The notes beneath the pieces were generated by a model that made no database searches, was not told the DNA's origin, and saw nothing but the letters and a program-made list of their open reading frames with translations. Of a stretch of DNA of 64,000 nucleotides, positions 35,353 through 44,681 are shown piece by piece. Source of the DNA: Variovorax sp. OK212 (GTDB lineage Bacteria; Pseudomonadota; Gammaproteobacteria; Burkholderiales; Burkholderiaceae_C). The stretch covers positions 62,001-126,000 of the forward strand of contig NZ_FOLP01000012.1 in NCBI RefSeq assembly GCF_900112425.1, given 5' to 3'. Every line of letters starts with the position of its first letter. Positions within the stretch are counted from its first letter, which is position 1. The position numbers and the translations under genes were made by a program.

Positions 35353-36063
35353 TCAAACCCCAAGGAATTCGTGCAACATGTTCATCTTTGACTCGAGTTC
35401 CCTTGCTTCGAATCCTTCCACCACTCGACCGTGCTCCATGATGTAGAAGCGGTCAGCCAGCGGTGCTGCAAAACGGAAGTTTTGTTCGACCAAGATGATC
35501 GTGTAGCCCTGTTTTTTAAGAGCGCGAATTGCCCGGTCGAGTGTCTGCACAATCACAGGCGCAAGACCCTCCGAGATTTCGTCTAACAGCAGGACCCGTG
35601 CTCCAGTACGCAAAATGCGTGCAATGGCAAGCATCTGCTGCTCGCCGCCTGAGAGCTTTGTCCCTGGGCTGTTTGCCCGTTCTTGGAGGTTGGGGAAAAG
35701 TCGATAGATCTCTGCCACGCTCATCCCACCTTCCGCAATCTGAGGCGGTAAGAGCAGGTTCTCTTCGCAGGACAGGCTTGCAAAGATTCCTCGCTCCTCG
35801 GGACAGTAGCCAACACCCATCCGCGCAATCTTGTGTGGTGGGATGCCGAGGACATCCTTGCCTTGTATTTGAATCGTGCCCGTGCAACGGCCCATGAGCC
35901 CCATCAGTGACCTCAGAGTTGTCGTTCGACCGGATCCGTTGCGGCCGAGCAATGTGACGACTTCACCTCGGTTGACGTGCAAGTCCACGCCATGAAGAAC
36001 GTGAGATTCGCCGTAGTACGCCTGGAGGTTCTTGATGCGAACGCATTCGATGGTTTCAACCAT
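35353..36063 (-). CDS. livF: ABC transporter ATPase LivF with altered Walker A
   Basis: A 236-residue ATP-binding subunit from the ATG at 36063, overlapping the livG stop by 8 bp. The signature TKLSGGEQQMLAIARIL and Walker B VLLLDEISEGLAP are intact. Walker A reads GRNGSGRTTT: the usual catalytic Lys is Arg (codon CGA at 35929-35931). Arg here may weaken ATP use, or belong to a known subset of LivF proteins; LivG carries a normal Walker A, so the heterodimer may still work. Confidence 0.9.
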   Translation of the reverse strand: MVETIECVRIKNLQAYYGESHVLHGVDLHVNRGEVVTLLGRNGSGRTTTLRSLMGLMGRCTGTIQIQGKDVLGIPPHKIARMGVGYCPEERGIFASLSCEENLLLPPQIAEGGMSVAEIYRLFPNLQERANSPGTKLSGGEQQMLAIARILRTGARVLLLDEISEGLAPVIVQTLDRAIRALKKQGYTIILVEQNFRFAAPLADRFYIMEHGRVVEGFEARELESKMNMLHEFLGV

Positions 36064-36835
36064 GACTGCCTCCGCCAAGCTGTGCAGAAGCGTCACCCAT
36101 GTAAGCTTCGATGACCAAGGGATTGCGAGACACTTCGTCGTAGGACCCCTCTGCTATGACGCGTCCGCGTTGTAAAACGCTGATGGCGTCACACAGACCA
36201 GCAACGACACTCATGTTGTGCTCAACCATCAGTATGCTTCGCCCCTTGGACACTTGTTTAATGAGTGCGGTGACGCTCGCGACATCCTCGTGCCCCATAC
36301 CCTGCGTAGGCTCGTCAAGCAACATCAGCTCCGGCTCCAGAGCCAGCGTTGTGGCCAACTCCAGAGCGCGTTTCTGCCCATAGGCTAGATCCGCAGTGGT
36401 CCAGTCGGCAAGGTGCTCGAGCCCGACCTCGGTCAATAGCTCCATAGCGCGGTCGTTCAGAACGCCCAAACTGCTTCCGGACCTCCAAAAATGAAAGGCG
36501 GTACCCAACTTGCGTTGAAGTGCCACGCGAACGTTCTCTTGCACCGTCAAGTGAGGGAAGGTGGCTGAAATCTGGAAAGAACGCACCAAGCCTCTGCGCG
36601 CAGTTTGTGCTGGACGTTCTTGGGTAATGTCCACGTCGTTGAACTGAATCGCCCCCTTGGTTGGCAGCAGGAATTTGGTTAGCAAGTTGAAGAAGGTCGT
36701 CTTCCCGGCCCCGTTGGGACCGATAAGCGCGTGGATGTCTCCACGCTTGACCTTGAAGTTCACATCGCTTACCGCGGTGAACCCCCGGAACTCTTTGGTG
36801 AGTCCGGTTGTTTGAAGAACGTAGTCAAAACTCAT
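36056..36835 (-). CDS. livG: ABC transporter ATPase LivG
   Basis: A 259-residue ATP-binding subunit. Walker A GPNGAGKTTFFNLLTK, the LivG-type signature AYGQKRALELATTLALEPE and Walker B LMLLDEPTQGMGHED are present. It works with LivF to power the LivHM channel. Its stop overlaps livF. Confidence 0.93.
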   Translation of the reverse strand: MSFDYVLQTTGLTKEFRGFTAVSDVNFKVKRGDIHALIGPNGAGKTTFFNLLTKFLLPTKGAIQFNDVDITQERPAQTARRGLVRSFQISATFPHLTVQENVRVALQRKLGTAFHFWRSGSSLGVLNDRAMELLTEVGLEHLADWTTADLAYGQKRALELATTLALEPELMLLDEPTQGMGHEDVASVTALIKQVSKGRSILMVEHNMSVVAGLCDAISVLQRGRVIAEGSYDEVSRNPLVIEAYMGDASAQLGGGSHG

Positions 36836-36876
36836 CGCGGCAAGCCTAGTCTGCTGTGTTTAGGGCAAGGTGAAAA

Positions 36877-38085
36877 TCAATTGCGCTTGACCAGATTGCA
36901 CGTGCTTGCGGCCAGAGGTTGGAATGCCTCATCGCCAGGAATAGTCCGCTTGATCTTGATCATGTCCCACTCACCCTTGGACTCCGAGGGCTTCTTCACT
37001 TCAGCCAGGTACATGTCATGAACCATCCGACCGTCAGCACGAATCTTTCCGCCTTTGGCGAAGAAGTCGTTCACCGGAGTGGCGTGCATTTGTGCGAGAA
37101 CCGTCTCGGCGCTGTCGGTCCCTTTGGCATCGATAGCCTTCAGGTAGTGCATGGCGGCGGAATAGGCGCCTGCGTGAATCATCGTTGGCATGCCTTTGTG
37201 AATGTCGAAGAAGCGCTTGCCGAACTCCCTTGTCTCCGGGTTTGCATCCCAGTAAAAGCCCGTGGTGAACATCATTCCCTGGGCAGCAGGAAGGCCGAGG
37301 CCTTTGATGTCCGTGTCGAACACCAGCAGGGTTGCCAAGGTTTGGTTTTTGGTGATGCCAAACTCGGCAGCTTGGCGAACGGCGTTCTGCGTGTCTTTGC
37401 CCGCGTTGGCCAGGCCCACAACCTTTGCTTTGGAGGACTGCGCCTGGAGCAAGAAGGAGGCAAAGTCGGAGGCGTTCAATGGGTGCTTTGCACTACCCAG
37501 GACCTTGCCACCCATCTCATTCACCACTGCGGACGTGTCGCGCTCAAGAGAATGGCCGAATGCGTAGTCGGCAGTTACGAAGTACCAGGAACTTCCGCCT
37601 TCTTGCATCACTGCGCGACCAGTGCCGGTGGCCAACGCGTAGGTGTCGTACACCCAGTGAATCCCGTAGGGTGAGCACTCCTTGTTGGTCAACGCCGTGG
37701 TTGCAGAGCCCGCAAAGATGATGGGCTTCTTTTTGTCCAAGGCCACCTTCTGCATAGCGATAGACGCCGCAGAGTCCGTGGACTCGATGATCAGGTCTAC
37801 CTTCTCAACGTCGTACCACTGGCGAGCCTTGGACGAAGCAACGTCGACCTTGTTTTGGTAGTCGGCGGAAACCACTTGAATGGGCTTGCCTTGCACCTTG
37901 CCGCCAAAGTCCTTTACGGCCATTTCAACGGCGCGAACTGCCCCCATGCCGCCATTGGCCGAGTAGACGCCGCTCATGTCGACGATCACACCGATCTTCA
38001 CGGTTTCGTCGGAAATCTGGGCGAATGCCGGACCCGCGACGAGCGCTGCGAGCGTTGTAGCGGCGAGTTTTAGAACCTGGTTCAT
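36877..38085 (-). CDS. Liv-type ABC transporter substrate-binding protein
   Basis: A 402-residue periplasmic receptor starting at 38085 with AGGAGAT nine bases upstream. Signal peptide VLKLAATTLAALVAGPAFA is followed by QISDETVKIGVIVDMSGVYS. First gene of the transporter operon, with its own sigma-54 promoter. Receptors of this subgroup next to CoA-ligase genes commonly bind aromatic or alicyclic acids; the ligand is inferred as the substrate of the adjacent acyl-CoA operon. Confidence 0.9.
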   Translation of the reverse strand: MNQVLKLAATTLAALVAGPAFAQISDETVKIGVIVDMSGVYSANGGMGAVRAVEMAVKDFGGKVQGKPIQVVSADYQNKVDVASSKARQWYDVEKVDLIIESTDSAASIAMQKVALDKKKPIIFAGSATTALTNKECSPYGIHWVYDTYALATGTGRAVMQEGGSSWYFVTADYAFGHSLERDTSAVVNEMGGKVLGSAKHPLNASDFASFLLQAQSSKAKVVGLANAGKDTQNAVRQAAEFGITKNQTLATLLVFDTDIKGLGLPAAQGMMFTTGFYWDANPETREFGKRFFDIHKGMPTMIHAGAYSAAMHYLKAIDAKGTDSAETVLAQMHATPVNDFFAKGGKIRADGRMVHDMYLAEVKKPSESKGEWDMIKIKRTIPGDEAFQPLAASTCNLVKRN

Positions 38086-38141
38086 TGCGATCTCCTGTAA
38101 GTGTGTGAAGAGCTGTCGAAGTTGAGCTCTGCACGTATCAC

Positions 38142-38157
38142 CGCAACCTGTGTGCCA
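38142..38157 (-). promoter_or_regulatory. Sigma-54 promoter of the Liv transporter operon
   Basis: Minus-strand TGGCACACAGGTTGCG matches TGGCAC-N5-TTGC fully. Predicted start about 38131, 46 bases before the receptor ATG. Confidence 0.83.
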
Positions 38158-38188
38158 ATAGGAGAAAGACAATGAACAGGAGATTTTT

Positions 38189-38212
38189 CAAGGGTTAACC
38201 CTTGTCTTTGAC
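38189..38212. promoter_or_regulatory. Palindrome plus GTCTTTGAC element upstream of Liv promoter
   Basis: CAAGGGTTAACCCTTG (38189-38204) is a perfect 16-bp palindrome directly joined to GTCTTTGAC (38204-38212). The latter element recurs upstream of the promoter at 41982-41997 and in doubled form at 58384-58402. Centre is 65-77 bp upstream of the predicted start. Confidence 0.5.
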
Positions 38213-38303
38213 ATACTTGGCGGTAATGGTGTGCGCCAAGACAACACGGCATAAATTTGTCGTGTACTTCGAAACTACAGGAGCAGAGCTCCTTCAAACA
38301 GAA

Positions 38304-38334
38304 GAGCTCCGTGACGCGCTGCGCGACGGAGCTC
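38304..38334 (-). terminator. Terminator of the etf operon
   Basis: GAGCTCCGT and ACGGAGCTC form a 9-bp stem with a GC-rich loop that can pair further. On the minus strand it is followed by TTCTGTTTG. It lies 59 bp after the etfA stop. The remaining part of the 38086-38392 gap holds the Liv promoter and its upstream sites. Confidence 0.6.
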
Positions 38335-38392
38335 AAAAGGCTTCCCAAGCGTCGGCGCCCGTGGGATGGACGCGTGCTACTGCATGCCGGAG

Positions 38393-39343
38393 CTATTTGC
38401 TGAGGTGTGTGACCAACTCGGGAACGGCTCGGAAGAGGTCGGCCTCCAGGCCGTAGTCGGCCACCGAGAAGATCGGGGCCTCTGGGTCCTTGTTGATCGC
38501 CACGATGACCTTGGAGTCCTTCATGCCGGCCAGGTGCTGGATGGCGCCCGAGATGCCGCAGGCCACGTACAGTTGCGGCGCCACGATCTTGCCGGTCTGG
38601 CCCACCTGCCAGTCGTTGGGCGCGTAGCCCGCGTCCACTGCGGCGCGGCTGGCGCCCAGCGCGGCACCCAGCTTGTCGGCCAGCGGCGTCATCACCTCGT
38701 TGAACTTCTCGCTCGAACCCAGCGCACGGCCACCGGAGACGATGATCTTGGCCGCTGTGAGTTCGGGGCGGTCGCTCTTGGCGATCTCGCTGCCCAGGAA
38801 CTTGCTCTTGCCTTCGTCGGCCACGGCTGCTGCGGTTTCCACTGCGGCACTGCCACCGGTGGCGGCCGCCGGATCAAAGCCGGTGGTGCGCACGGTGATC
38901 ACGTGCTTCGCATCGGTGCTCTGCACGGTGGCGATCGCGTTGCCGGCGTAGATCGGGCGCTCGAAGGTGTCGGCGCTGATCACTTTGGTGATGTCGGAGA
39001 GCTGGCCCACGTCCAGCGCAGCGGCCACGCGGGGCGCCACGTTCTTGCCGCTGGCGGTGGCCGGGAACAGGATGTGGCTGTAGTTGACGGCGATGCTGAG
39101 CACCTGCGCGGCCACGTTCTCGGCCAGGCCGTGTTCGAAGCCCGGGGCATCGGCGTGGATCACCTTGCTCACGCCGGCGATCTGCGCGGCAGCGGCAGCG
39201 GCAGCGCCGGCGTTGTGCCCGGCGATGAGCACGTGCACCTCACCGCCACATTGGGCGGCGGCGGCCACGGTGTTGAGCGTGGCGCCCTTGACGAAGGCGT
39301 TGTCGTGTTCGGCCACCACGAGAATGTTTGCGAGTGCGGTCAT
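38393..39343 (-). CDS. etfA: Electron transfer flavoprotein alpha subunit
   Basis: A 316-residue ETF alpha subunit starting at 39343. N-terminal domain ILVVAEHDNAFVKGATLNTV; FAD-binding C-terminal domain with IIVSGGRALGSSEKFNEVM, GKIVAPQLYVACGISGAIQH and IVAINKDPEAPIFSVADYG. With EtfB it takes electrons from acyl-CoA dehydrogenases such as the one at 25109 and passes them to ETF-quinone oxidoreductase. Codon use is strongly GC-rich, unlike the flanking catabolic genes. Confidence 0.95.
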   Translation of the reverse strand: MTALANILVVAEHDNAFVKGATLNTVAAAAQCGGEVHVLIAGHNAGAAAAAAAQIAGVSKVIHADAPGFEHGLAENVAAQVLSIAVNYSHILFPATASGKNVAPRVAAALDVGQLSDITKVISADTFERPIYAGNAIATVQSTDAKHVITVRTTGFDPAAATGGSAAVETAAAVADEGKSKFLGSEIAKSDRPELTAAKIIVSGGRALGSSEKFNEVMTPLADKLGAALGASRAAVDAGYAPNDWQVGQTGKIVAPQLYVACGISGAIQHLAGMKDSKVIVAINKDPEAPIFSVADYGLEADLFRAVPELVTHLSK

Positions 39344-39354
39344 GTTCTTGGTCC

Positions 39355-40104
39355 TCAGATCACTTTGGCTTCGTTCTTCAGCTTGTCCACCAGGGCGGCC
39401 ACATCGGCCACCTTGATGCCCGCGCCGCGCTTGGGCGGCTCGCTGACCTTCAGGGTCTTGATGCGCGGGCTCACGTCCACACCCAGGTCTTCGGGCTTGA
39501 GGATGTCGAGCTGCTTCTTCTTGGCCTTCATGATGTTGGGCAGCGTCACGTAGCGCGGCTCGTTCAGGCGCAGGTCCGTGGTGATGACCGCCGGCAGTGT
39601 GATGGACAGCGTTTCCAGGCCGCCGTCCACCTCGCGCGTCACGGTGGCTTTGCCGTCGGCCACTTCCACTTTGGAAGCGAAGGTGGCTTGCGGCAGGCCC
39701 GCGAGCGCGGCCAGCATCTGGCCGGTCTGGTTGCAGTCGTCGTCGATGGCCTGTTTGCCCAGGATGATGAGGGCGGGTTGTTCCTTGTCCACCAGGGCCT
39801 TCAGGAGCTTGGCCACGGCCAGGGGCTGCAGCTCCACGGTGGTCTCCACCAGGATGGCGCGGTCCGCGCCGATGGCCATGGCCGTGCGCAGGGTCTCCTG
39901 GCACTGCGTGACGCCGCAGGAAACAGCGATCACCTCGGTGACCACGCCCTTCTCCCTCAGCCGCACGGCTTCTTCCACAGCGATCTCGTCAAACGGGTTC
40001 ATGCTCATCTTGACGTTGGCGATGTCCACGTCGCTGCCGTCGCTCTTGACGCGCACCTTGACGTTGTAGTCCACGACACGCTTTACTGCGATCAATATCT
40101 TCAT
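39355..40104 (-). CDS. etfB: Electron transfer flavoprotein beta subunit
   Basis: A 249-residue ETF beta subunit. It begins MKILIAVKRVVDYNVKVRVK and has the family motif VKMSMNPFDEIAVEEAVRL and the AMP-site region DDDCNQTGQMLAALAGLPQA. Eleven bp separate it from etfA. No -24/-12 element was found in its upstream gap (40105-40261), so it is probably expressed independently of the sigma-54 units beside it. Confidence 0.95.
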   Translation of the reverse strand: MKILIAVKRVVDYNVKVRVKSDGSDVDIANVKMSMNPFDEIAVEEAVRLREKGVVTEVIAVSCGVTQCQETLRTAMAIGADRAILVETTVELQPLAVAKLLKALVDKEQPALIILGKQAIDDDCNQTGQMLAALAGLPQATFASKVEVADGKATVTREVDGGLETLSITLPAVITTDLRLNEPRYVTLPNIMKAKKKQLDILKPEDLGVDVSPRIKTLKVSEPPKRGAGIKVADVAALVDKLKNEAKVI

Positions 40105-40261
40105 CTGTATTTCCTATCTAACAATGTAAGAATCTGAGACGCGGTGAGAGGTCCGCAGTCAAATTTCACGAGCGCAATCGGTGGGTAGTTCCAGGCAGCC
40201 AAAGGAGTTCTCTAGAGCCGCTGCGTTGGGACTTCATCCGTCGCGTTCTGGCTGCTATGCA

Positions 40262-41923
40262 TCACTTGTCATCGAATAGCCAAGCGACGGGGATGTTGCC
40301 GTTGATCTTGATGTCCAACAGCACAGGCCCCTGGGGATTCTTCAGAATTGACGCAGCCTGCTCCAAATCCTGCATGGTTCGGATGGTGGCAGTTTCAAAA
40401 CCCAGCGCTTCTGCGATGGGTGCGAAGTCTATGTCGAGGAAAAGGGTGGTGGCTGGCGGCATGTTCTGCATCTTGAGATAGTGAACCTCAGCCCCGTAAG
40501 CACAGTCATTCATCAAAATGACTACCAGTGGAATGTCTTCTCGGACGACAGTTTCGAGTTCGCCGATGGTCATAAGTAGACCGCCGTCGCCGATCACAAG
40601 AACGGAAGTCGCGTTAGGGCGACCGACGCTGTATCCCATAGCCGCGCCGATTCCCAGGCCAATGGAGGCGAAGTCAGTCGCTTGGCGGAAGGCCCGGGGA
40701 TCCGGGACTGTCAGATACGGCAGGGCCTGCAGAAAGTTGCCTGCGTCGTACACGACGTTTCGATTGCTTGGAAGAATGTCATTTAGAGCCAGCGCTACTG
40801 CGCGCGCATCGACGGTTCGTGGCGTGTGTTGCGGCGTGAAGTCCTGGGAGAGCTCAAACTTTTCGAGCCAGCTGCGATACGGCTCAAGATGAAATTCTTT
40901 CTCGTTGGGTGCACGTCCGGGAATCGCTTCAAGGAGCGCTTGAGCCGCCAACTTGGCATCCGCCAAGATGGCCACATCAGTGGCAAACCATCGACCAATG
41001 CTGGAGCGCGCACTGTCAACGTGGATGAGAGGAACATCGCTAGGAATGGCGGTTCCCATAGACGTTGTACGCCCATTGAGGCCTGCGCCGAACGCGATGA
41101 TGCAGTCGGCTTGTTCGATGAGACGTCGACCACCAGCGTGAGAGTAGGAACCGACCAAGCCGCAGTCCATTGGGTGCCCGTGAAAGAGGTCCTTAGCCTT
41201 GAGTGTGGTGCTCAGTGCAGCGCCCAAATGGTCAGCCAGCGCAATCAGTTCATTTTTCGCGCCAGCCTGGTATGCACCCCATCCGGCGATGATCAGAGGG
41301 CGCTTGCTCTTGGCAAGTAGCGCCACAGCTGCTTCGATAGCCGGTTTGCGCGGTGCTCGATGAACTTGAGTGGGTGCGACCACCATCGACGGTGCAGTTG
41401 CTGATAGATCGACCGAGGCTCGCTGTACGTCCGTGGGAAGAAGTAACGCAGCCGCACCTGCGTACGTCGCATTGACGGCTTGAACAAGCGTTTGACGTGC
41501 GCTTTGAGCGTCTCTGGCTACATAGGCTTCCATGCCGGCCGCGCGAAGCGCTCCCACGGCATCGAATCGTTTCAGGTCGGGCCCGCATCCGTGAGCAGGA
41601 GGCTGCAGTGCAGCATCACCAAAAATCATGAGAACGCGTGATCCGCTGCGGTGTGCGTATGTCGCCGCATGGAGTGCGTTGGCGGTCGCGGGACCGCGAC
41701 CGATAACTGCAATACCCAGTTTTCCAGTGGACGCTGCATAGCCATCCGCCATAGCAACGGCGGTGTTTTCATGGCGAGCGCCATAGAACTTGATTCCAAT
41801 AGAGTCAAGCGTCGCAACGAAGAGCGCTGTATCGTCGCTGATTAGCCCGAAAGCGATCTCAACTCCCATCGCCTTGATATCGAGGGCGAGCGCTTCATAA
41901 ATGGGCACTACGGTTTGAGTCAA
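40262..41923 (-). CDS. Thiamine pyrophosphate-dependent enzyme (acetolactate synthase/decarboxylase fold)
   Basis: A 553-residue TPP enzyme with the three usual domains. The catalytic Glu is in YGARHENTAVAMADGYA, the central domain has AKSKRPLIIAGWGAYQAGAK, and the TPP/Mg motif is VIGDGGLLMTIGELETV...NDCAYGAE. The start is a TTG at 41923, fixed by AGGAG seven bases upstream. It has its own sigma-54 promoter. Next to an FMN 2-hydroxyacid oxidase it could act as a 2-oxoacid decarboxylase of the benzoylformate type; next to a CoA-transferase it could be a 2-hydroxyacyl-CoA lyase. Sequence alone does not decide. Confidence 0.82.
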   Translation of the reverse strand: MTQTVVPIYEALALDIKAMGVEIAFGLISDDTALFVATLDSIGIKFYGARHENTAVAMADGYAASTGKLGIAVIGRGPATANALHAATYAHRSGSRVLMIFGDAALQPPAHGCGPDLKRFDAVGALRAAGMEAYVARDAQSARQTLVQAVNATYAGAAALLLPTDVQRASVDLSATAPSMVVAPTQVHRAPRKPAIEAAVALLAKSKRPLIIAGWGAYQAGAKNELIALADHLGAALSTTLKAKDLFHGHPMDCGLVGSYSHAGGRRLIEQADCIIAFGAGLNGRTTSMGTAIPSDVPLIHVDSARSSIGRWFATDVAILADAKLAAQALLEAIPGRAPNEKEFHLEPYRSWLEKFELSQDFTPQHTPRTVDARAVALALNDILPSNRNVVYDAGNFLQALPYLTVPDPRAFRQATDFASIGLGIGAAMGYSVGRPNATSVLVIGDGGLLMTIGELETVVREDIPLVVILMNDCAYGAEVHYLKMQNMPPATTLFLDIDFAPIAEALGFETATIRTMQDLEQAASILKNPQGPVLLDIKINGNIPVAWLFDDK

Positions 41924-41981
41924 TTTTTATCTCCTCAGATAAATACGGTTAATGGTGAAGACAAAGAGTCTGCGATGAATC

Positions 41982-41997
41982 CGCAACGTGCATGCCA
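41982..41997 (-). promoter_or_regulatory. Sigma-54 promoter of the TPP enzyme gene
   Basis: Minus-strand TGGCATGCACGTTGCG fits TGGCAY-N5-TTGC. Predicted start about 41971, 48 bases before the TTG start. Confidence 0.8.
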
Positions 41998-42112
41998 GTC
42001 GAGACAGGAGCAACCGAGCTGATTCCCCCCCTTAGAGACAGTGTTGTGCAAAGAACGTGGTGTTTTCGAACACAAGCTGTACTCGGCGAAGACATGCTTG
42101 GCGCGCCTGTGG

Positions 42113-42125
42113 CTGTCTTTGACAG
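42113..42125. promoter_or_regulatory. CTGTC-TTT-GACAG element
   Basis: Inverted repeat centred at 42119, about 148 bp upstream of the predicted start of the TPP gene; same GTCTTTGAC core as at 38204-38212. Between 41924 and 42182 there is also GTGTT-TTCG-AACAC and no supported gene. Confidence 0.5.
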
Positions 42126-42182
42126 CACGCGAAAATGCTTTGTGATCGACGGATGTGCCGACTTGAGAAGACCGCTCATGTT

Positions 42183-43325
42183 TTATCGTTTCGGCATAAC
42201 GATTTCTTCACTAAGTTGGCTGATGTCAACGCAGCCGGTGAATGCCATCGTCAGCTGAAGTTCTCTTTGGATGATCTCCAAACATCTTTGAACTCCTGCT
42301 TGGCCTTGCGCTCCCAGGCCATACAAGAATGGGCGGCCGATCAACGTGCCCGTTGCTCCGAGTGCGCAAGCCTTCACAACATCTTGGCCGCTTCGAATGC
42401 CGCTATCCATCCAAATCTCAGTTTTGCTTTTAACTGCATCTGCAATGAGAGGTAGCATGCGAATTGTGGATGAAGCCCCGTCCAATTGACGACCGCCATG
42501 GTTCGAGACCACGATGGCGTCTACGCCCATGTTTGCTGCAATCAAGGCGTCCTCGGAGTCCAGAATGCCTTTAATAACCAACTGACCCGACCAGTTGTCC
42601 CGCACCCATTGCACGTCAGTCCACGTGAACGTCGGGTCGAACTGCTTCGCAGACCATTCGGCAAGAGTCTCCATGCTGGCAACACCATTCACATGACCAA
42701 CAATGTTGCCCAGACTGTGGCGCCTGGTGCCCAGCATGCCCATGCACCAGCGTGGATGCATGGCCATGTTGAGGATGTTCTTCGCGGTCAGTTTGGGTGG
42801 AGCAGAGAGGCCGTTTCGAGCATCTTTATGGCGGTCACCAATGATGGGAAGATCGACTGTTAGAACTAGAACTGGACACCCGAGTGCGTGCGCACGTCCC
42901 ATCAGGCTTCTTATGAAGCCGCGGTCACGCATGAGATAGATCTGCTGCCAAAACGGCGCCTTGGTGTGGGCTGCAACGTCCTCCATGGAACAAATGCTCG
43001 CAATACTCAGAATGAAGGGGACCCCGAATTCCTCCGCAGCCCGCGCCGCCAGAATCTCACCATCCGCGTGCTGCATGCCCGCAAGACCTGTTGGCGCCAA
43101 TGCCACTGGCATAGCCACTTTTCTGCCCAACATCGTCGCCTCGGTGCTGCGACTTCCAACGTCAACGGCAACACGCTGACGCAACTCAATTGCTTGAAGG
43201 TCGCTTTCGTTTTTTCGATAGGTGGCCTCGGTCCAAGATCCCGAGTCCGCGTAGTCGTAGAACATTTTCGGGACTCGCTTGCGCGCGAGGATGCGCAAGT
43301 CTTCGACCGACGTCACGATAGGCAT
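42183..43325 (-). CDS. FMN-dependent alpha-hydroxy acid oxidase/dehydrogenase
   Basis: A 380-residue enzyme of the glycolate oxidase / L-lactate / S-mandelate dehydrogenase family. N-terminal ARKRVPKMFYDYADSGSWTE, FMN site PVALAPTGLAGMQHADGE, and the active-site segment VVSNHGGRQLDGASST with catalytic His and Arg. It oxidises a 2-hydroxy acid to a 2-oxo acid. The LldD/MdlB choice cannot be made, but the TPP decarboxylase-like gene downstream favours a mandelate-like route. It lies 118 bp after the Bug receptor gene, with no clear sigma-54 site between. Confidence 0.88.
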   Translation of the reverse strand: MPIVTSVEDLRILARKRVPKMFYDYADSGSWTEATYRKNESDLQAIELRQRVAVDVGSRSTEATMLGRKVAMPVALAPTGLAGMQHADGEILAARAAEEFGVPFILSIASICSMEDVAAHTKAPFWQQIYLMRDRGFIRSLMGRAHALGCPVLVLTVDLPIIGDRHKDARNGLSAPPKLTAKNILNMAMHPRWCMGMLGTRRHSLGNIVGHVNGVASMETLAEWSAKQFDPTFTWTDVQWVRDNWSGQLVIKGILDSEDALIAANMGVDAIVVSNHGGRQLDGASSTIRMLPLIADAVKSKTEIWMDSGIRSGQDVVKACALGATGTLIGRPFLYGLGAQGQAGVQRCLEIIQRELQLTMAFTGCVDISQLSEEIVMPKR

Positions 43326-43444
43326 AACTGATCTCCAAAGGCCAGAGGACGCCAGTGGTCTGGCGCTTCAATATGTGGCGAGAGACACGGCCCCGTGAGG
43401 TAGACCGGGGCATCAAAAGGTTGGCGCATAGCGGCGCGATCCGC

Positions 43445-44416
43445 TCACTGCAGCGGTATGTTCAACTGTTTGATGGTCTTCTCGTATTTTTTGACCAGCA
43501 CCTGAGACTCCGCCTTGGCTTCTGCGGGAGGTAGATAGGCAGGGCTCATTGCCACTTCGTTCAGCCAAGCGATGATGCGAGGAGACTCGAGAGCACCTTT
43601 GAGATGAAGGCTTAGCTGCTGTGTGACGGAGGGAGGGGTGCCGGGTGGCACATACGCTGCGAACCACGTCCCACCGGAAAACCCTGGGTACCCTGCCTCA
43701 ATAAACGTTGGAGCGTCTGGGAACTGCTTGACTCGCGACGATGCGGTTACGGCCAGCAGGCGCACTTTTCCTGTCTGAACAAGCTGCACAACAGTGGGTA
43801 GATCCACCATAACCGCTGCAATCTGACCTGCCATCAGATCTTGGACCGCGGGTAGTCCACCGCGATATGGCACGTGAATCATGTTTCTGACTCCAGCGCG
43901 CTCCAAGAATCCCGCCATTAACAAATGGAGAGTCGTACCTGTTCCTGCGGAGCCAAATGCAAGTCCGGGCTTTTCTTGAGCTCTGCTGACGAACTCTTTG
44001 ACCGTGGCTGCAGGAAAGTCGGGCGCAACCACCAAACCGAGGCCTGACTCGTACAGTTTTGCAGTTGGCTGCAGCAGTCCAGGATCGTAGAGGGGTTTCC
44101 TGTAAAGGAACTGATTGACCGCGACAGTGACTGACTCAAAAATCGCTAGCGTGTGTCCGTCTGGCTGCGCTTGGGTCAATGCGCTGACCGCTGGGGCAGT
44201 TGCTCCCCCAGTTCGATTTTCAACAATGATCGATTGACCCATTCGGGCACTCAGCTCCTGGCCCAACTGCCGTGCAAATACATCAGTTGACCCTCCTGCT
44301 GCATAGGGGACAATGATTCGAACAGGTTTGGATGGGTAGTCGGCCGCGTGTGAGGTCGCAAGCCAAGGGGTCATGGCAGCCCCAGCCATCGCAAATTGAC
44401 GACGTGTGATGCTCAA
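43445..44416 (-). CDS. Bug-family (tripartite tricarboxylate transporter) substrate receptor
   Basis: A 323-residue periplasmic binding protein of the Bug/TctC type, greatly expanded in Burkholderiales. The export signal TRRQFAMAGAAMTPWLATSHA resembles a Tat leader. The mature part begins YPSKPVRIIVPYAAGGSTDV, followed by IVENRTGGATAPAVSALTQA and GSAGTGTTLHLLMAGF. No TctA/TctB membrane genes are present, which is common for Bug genes. Ligand probably an organic acid processed by the neighbouring enzymes. Confidence 0.9.
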   Translation of the reverse strand: MSITRRQFAMAGAAMTPWLATSHAADYPSKPVRIIVPYAAGGSTDVFARQLGQELSARMGQSIIVENRTGGATAPAVSALTQAQPDGHTLAIFESVTVAVNQFLYRKPLYDPGLLQPTAKLYESGLGLVVAPDFPAATVKEFVSRAQEKPGLAFGSAGTGTTLHLLMAGFLERAGVRNMIHVPYRGGLPAVQDLMAGQIAAVMVDLPTVVQLVQTGKVRLLAVTASSRVKQFPDAPTFIEAGYPGFSGGTWFAAYVPPGTPPSVTQQLSLHLKGALESPRIIAWLNEVAMSPAYLPPAEAKAESQVLVKKYEKTIKQLNIPLQ

Positions 44417-44553
44417 TTTTGTCTCCTTGTTAAGTCCACTGATAGTTCGCGTTCGCTAGCATCCCAGCCCAGCTTGTGGTGGGAGAGGCTTTAGCGAACT
44501 TTGGATCGTAGGGGGCTGCATCGCCGATGAGGCCGATACTTCCTCGCGCTCAT

Positions 44554-44617
44554 CCCGAAACGTTTTCGGGCTGTGGCTAGCGCTCCAAGGGGGTGACTCT
44601 CAATCGCTCTTGGAGCG
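44554..44617 (-). terminator. Hairpins after the LysR gene
   Basis: Two inverted repeats follow the LysR stop: CGCTCCAAG/CTTGGAGCG (44581-44589 with 44609-44617) and CCCGAAA-CGT-TTTCGGG (44554-44570). They probably end transcription before the Bug gene. The rest of 44417-44681 has no recognised gene. Confidence 0.45.
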
Positions 44618-44681
44618 GCTGCGGTGAACCACCCCGGGGCGATTCAGCGGAGGCTCGCGAGATGCCTCGGAGAGCGGCTGC

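Noticed and set aside
40105..40261. Search for a sigma-54 promoter before etfB
   Set aside because: No GG-N10-GC element with a reasonable -24 or -12 box; etf was left out of the regulon.
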